From Pseudanabaena frigida (lineage in GTDB: Bacteria > Cyanobacteriota > Cyanobacteriia > Pseudanabaenales > Pseudanabaenaceae): a DNA stretch of 64,000 nucleotides. The notes under the pieces were generated by a model. The model saw only the letters and a program-made list of their open reading frames with translations. It ran no database searches and was not told the DNA's origin. Below, piece by piece: positions 63,990 to 64,000 of this stretch. Position 1 is the first letter of the stretch. Every line of letters starts with the position of its first letter. The stretch is taken from contig QBML01000026.1 in the NCBI GenBank assembly GCA_003242085.1, forward strand, positions 1 through 64,000, in the 5' to 3' direction. Made by a program: the position numbers and the translations under genes.

Positions 63990-64000
63990 TTTCTCATTCT

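Noticed and set aside
1-64000. The abundance of GCGATCGC octamers as a novel repeat
   Set aside because: This is the well-known HIP1 element of cyanobacteria; only its use as a recombination joint at 62239 is reported.

Overview
The window looks like a cyanobacterial chromosome segment. GCGATCGC (HIP1) octamers are dense throughout, base composition is moderately AT-rich, and the gene content is cyanobacterial: an SLH-OprB porin, a DXCF-type cyanobacteriochrome, a GluR0-like receptor, PBS-lyase-type HEAT repeats and DUF3131 proteins. A Pseudanabaena-like organism is my best guess, but genus cannot be proven from sequence reading. No rRNA, tRNA or CRISPR array was seen.

Layout. 0-14 kb is mixed housekeeping and accessory DNA: a small secreted protein, a truncated response-regulator remnant behind a RarA-methyltransferase fusion, a YbjQ-like protein, an LD-carboxypeptidase, an ionotropic glutamate-receptor homologue whose pore lacks the potassium signature, a C39-like peptidase, a umuC gene broken by one in-frame TGA, a Ser/Thr kinase-NACHT-membrane fusion, and a serine-recombinase tail.

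14-34 kb is a large organosulfur acquisition island on the + strand. An ssuD-ssuC-ssuB-ssuE operon (no ssuA) is followed by an FAD oxidoreductase fused to an ETHE1-like persulfide dioxygenase. A roughly 12-kb co-directional run follows: a sulfonate-type binding protein, an AprA-like flavoprotein, a GNAT protein, a 2x[4Fe-4S] ferredoxin, a HEAT protein, a sulfotransferase, a FosX-like epoxide hydrolase, an Mrp-type ATPase, a second complete SsuABC-type transporter, a methyltransferase and a third binding protein. After a terminator comes a DszC/SfnB-like monooxygenase. Two inverted repeats of identical geometry (AACTACG-N18-CGTAGTT) lie before ssuD and a third, shorter match lies before the second run, suggesting a shared regulator. 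This island is the best candidate for an undescribed system: import of sulfonates or sulfate esters, oxygenolytic release of sulfite, persulfide detoxification, and an AprA/ferredoxin redox step.

34-52 kb starts with a porin, an IS1-type zinc-ribbon remnant and a lone receiver protein. It continues with a surface-glycan locus: DUF3131 proteins (five modules in three genes), an SGNH esterase, an OpgC acyltransferase, a pentapeptide protein, a probable outer-membrane barrel, a GH26-like protein lacking the expected nucleophile, and a cellulose-synthase-like GT2. Reciprocal gene remnants show this locus grew by duplication of a barrel-DUF3131 pair.

52-58 kb is a signalling module: STAS antagonist, REC-PP2C phosphatase and HATPase anti-sigma factor (partner switching), next to a 1362-residue hybrid kinase carrying a cyanobacteriochrome GAF. 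58.8-64 kb (minus strand) holds a VWA/solute-binding lipoprotein and membrane proteins. It contains a segmental tandem duplication whose joint falls exactly on a HIP1 octamer, and one of the duplicated genes is frameshifted.

Many operons end in long perfect hairpins, several of which include the stop codon.
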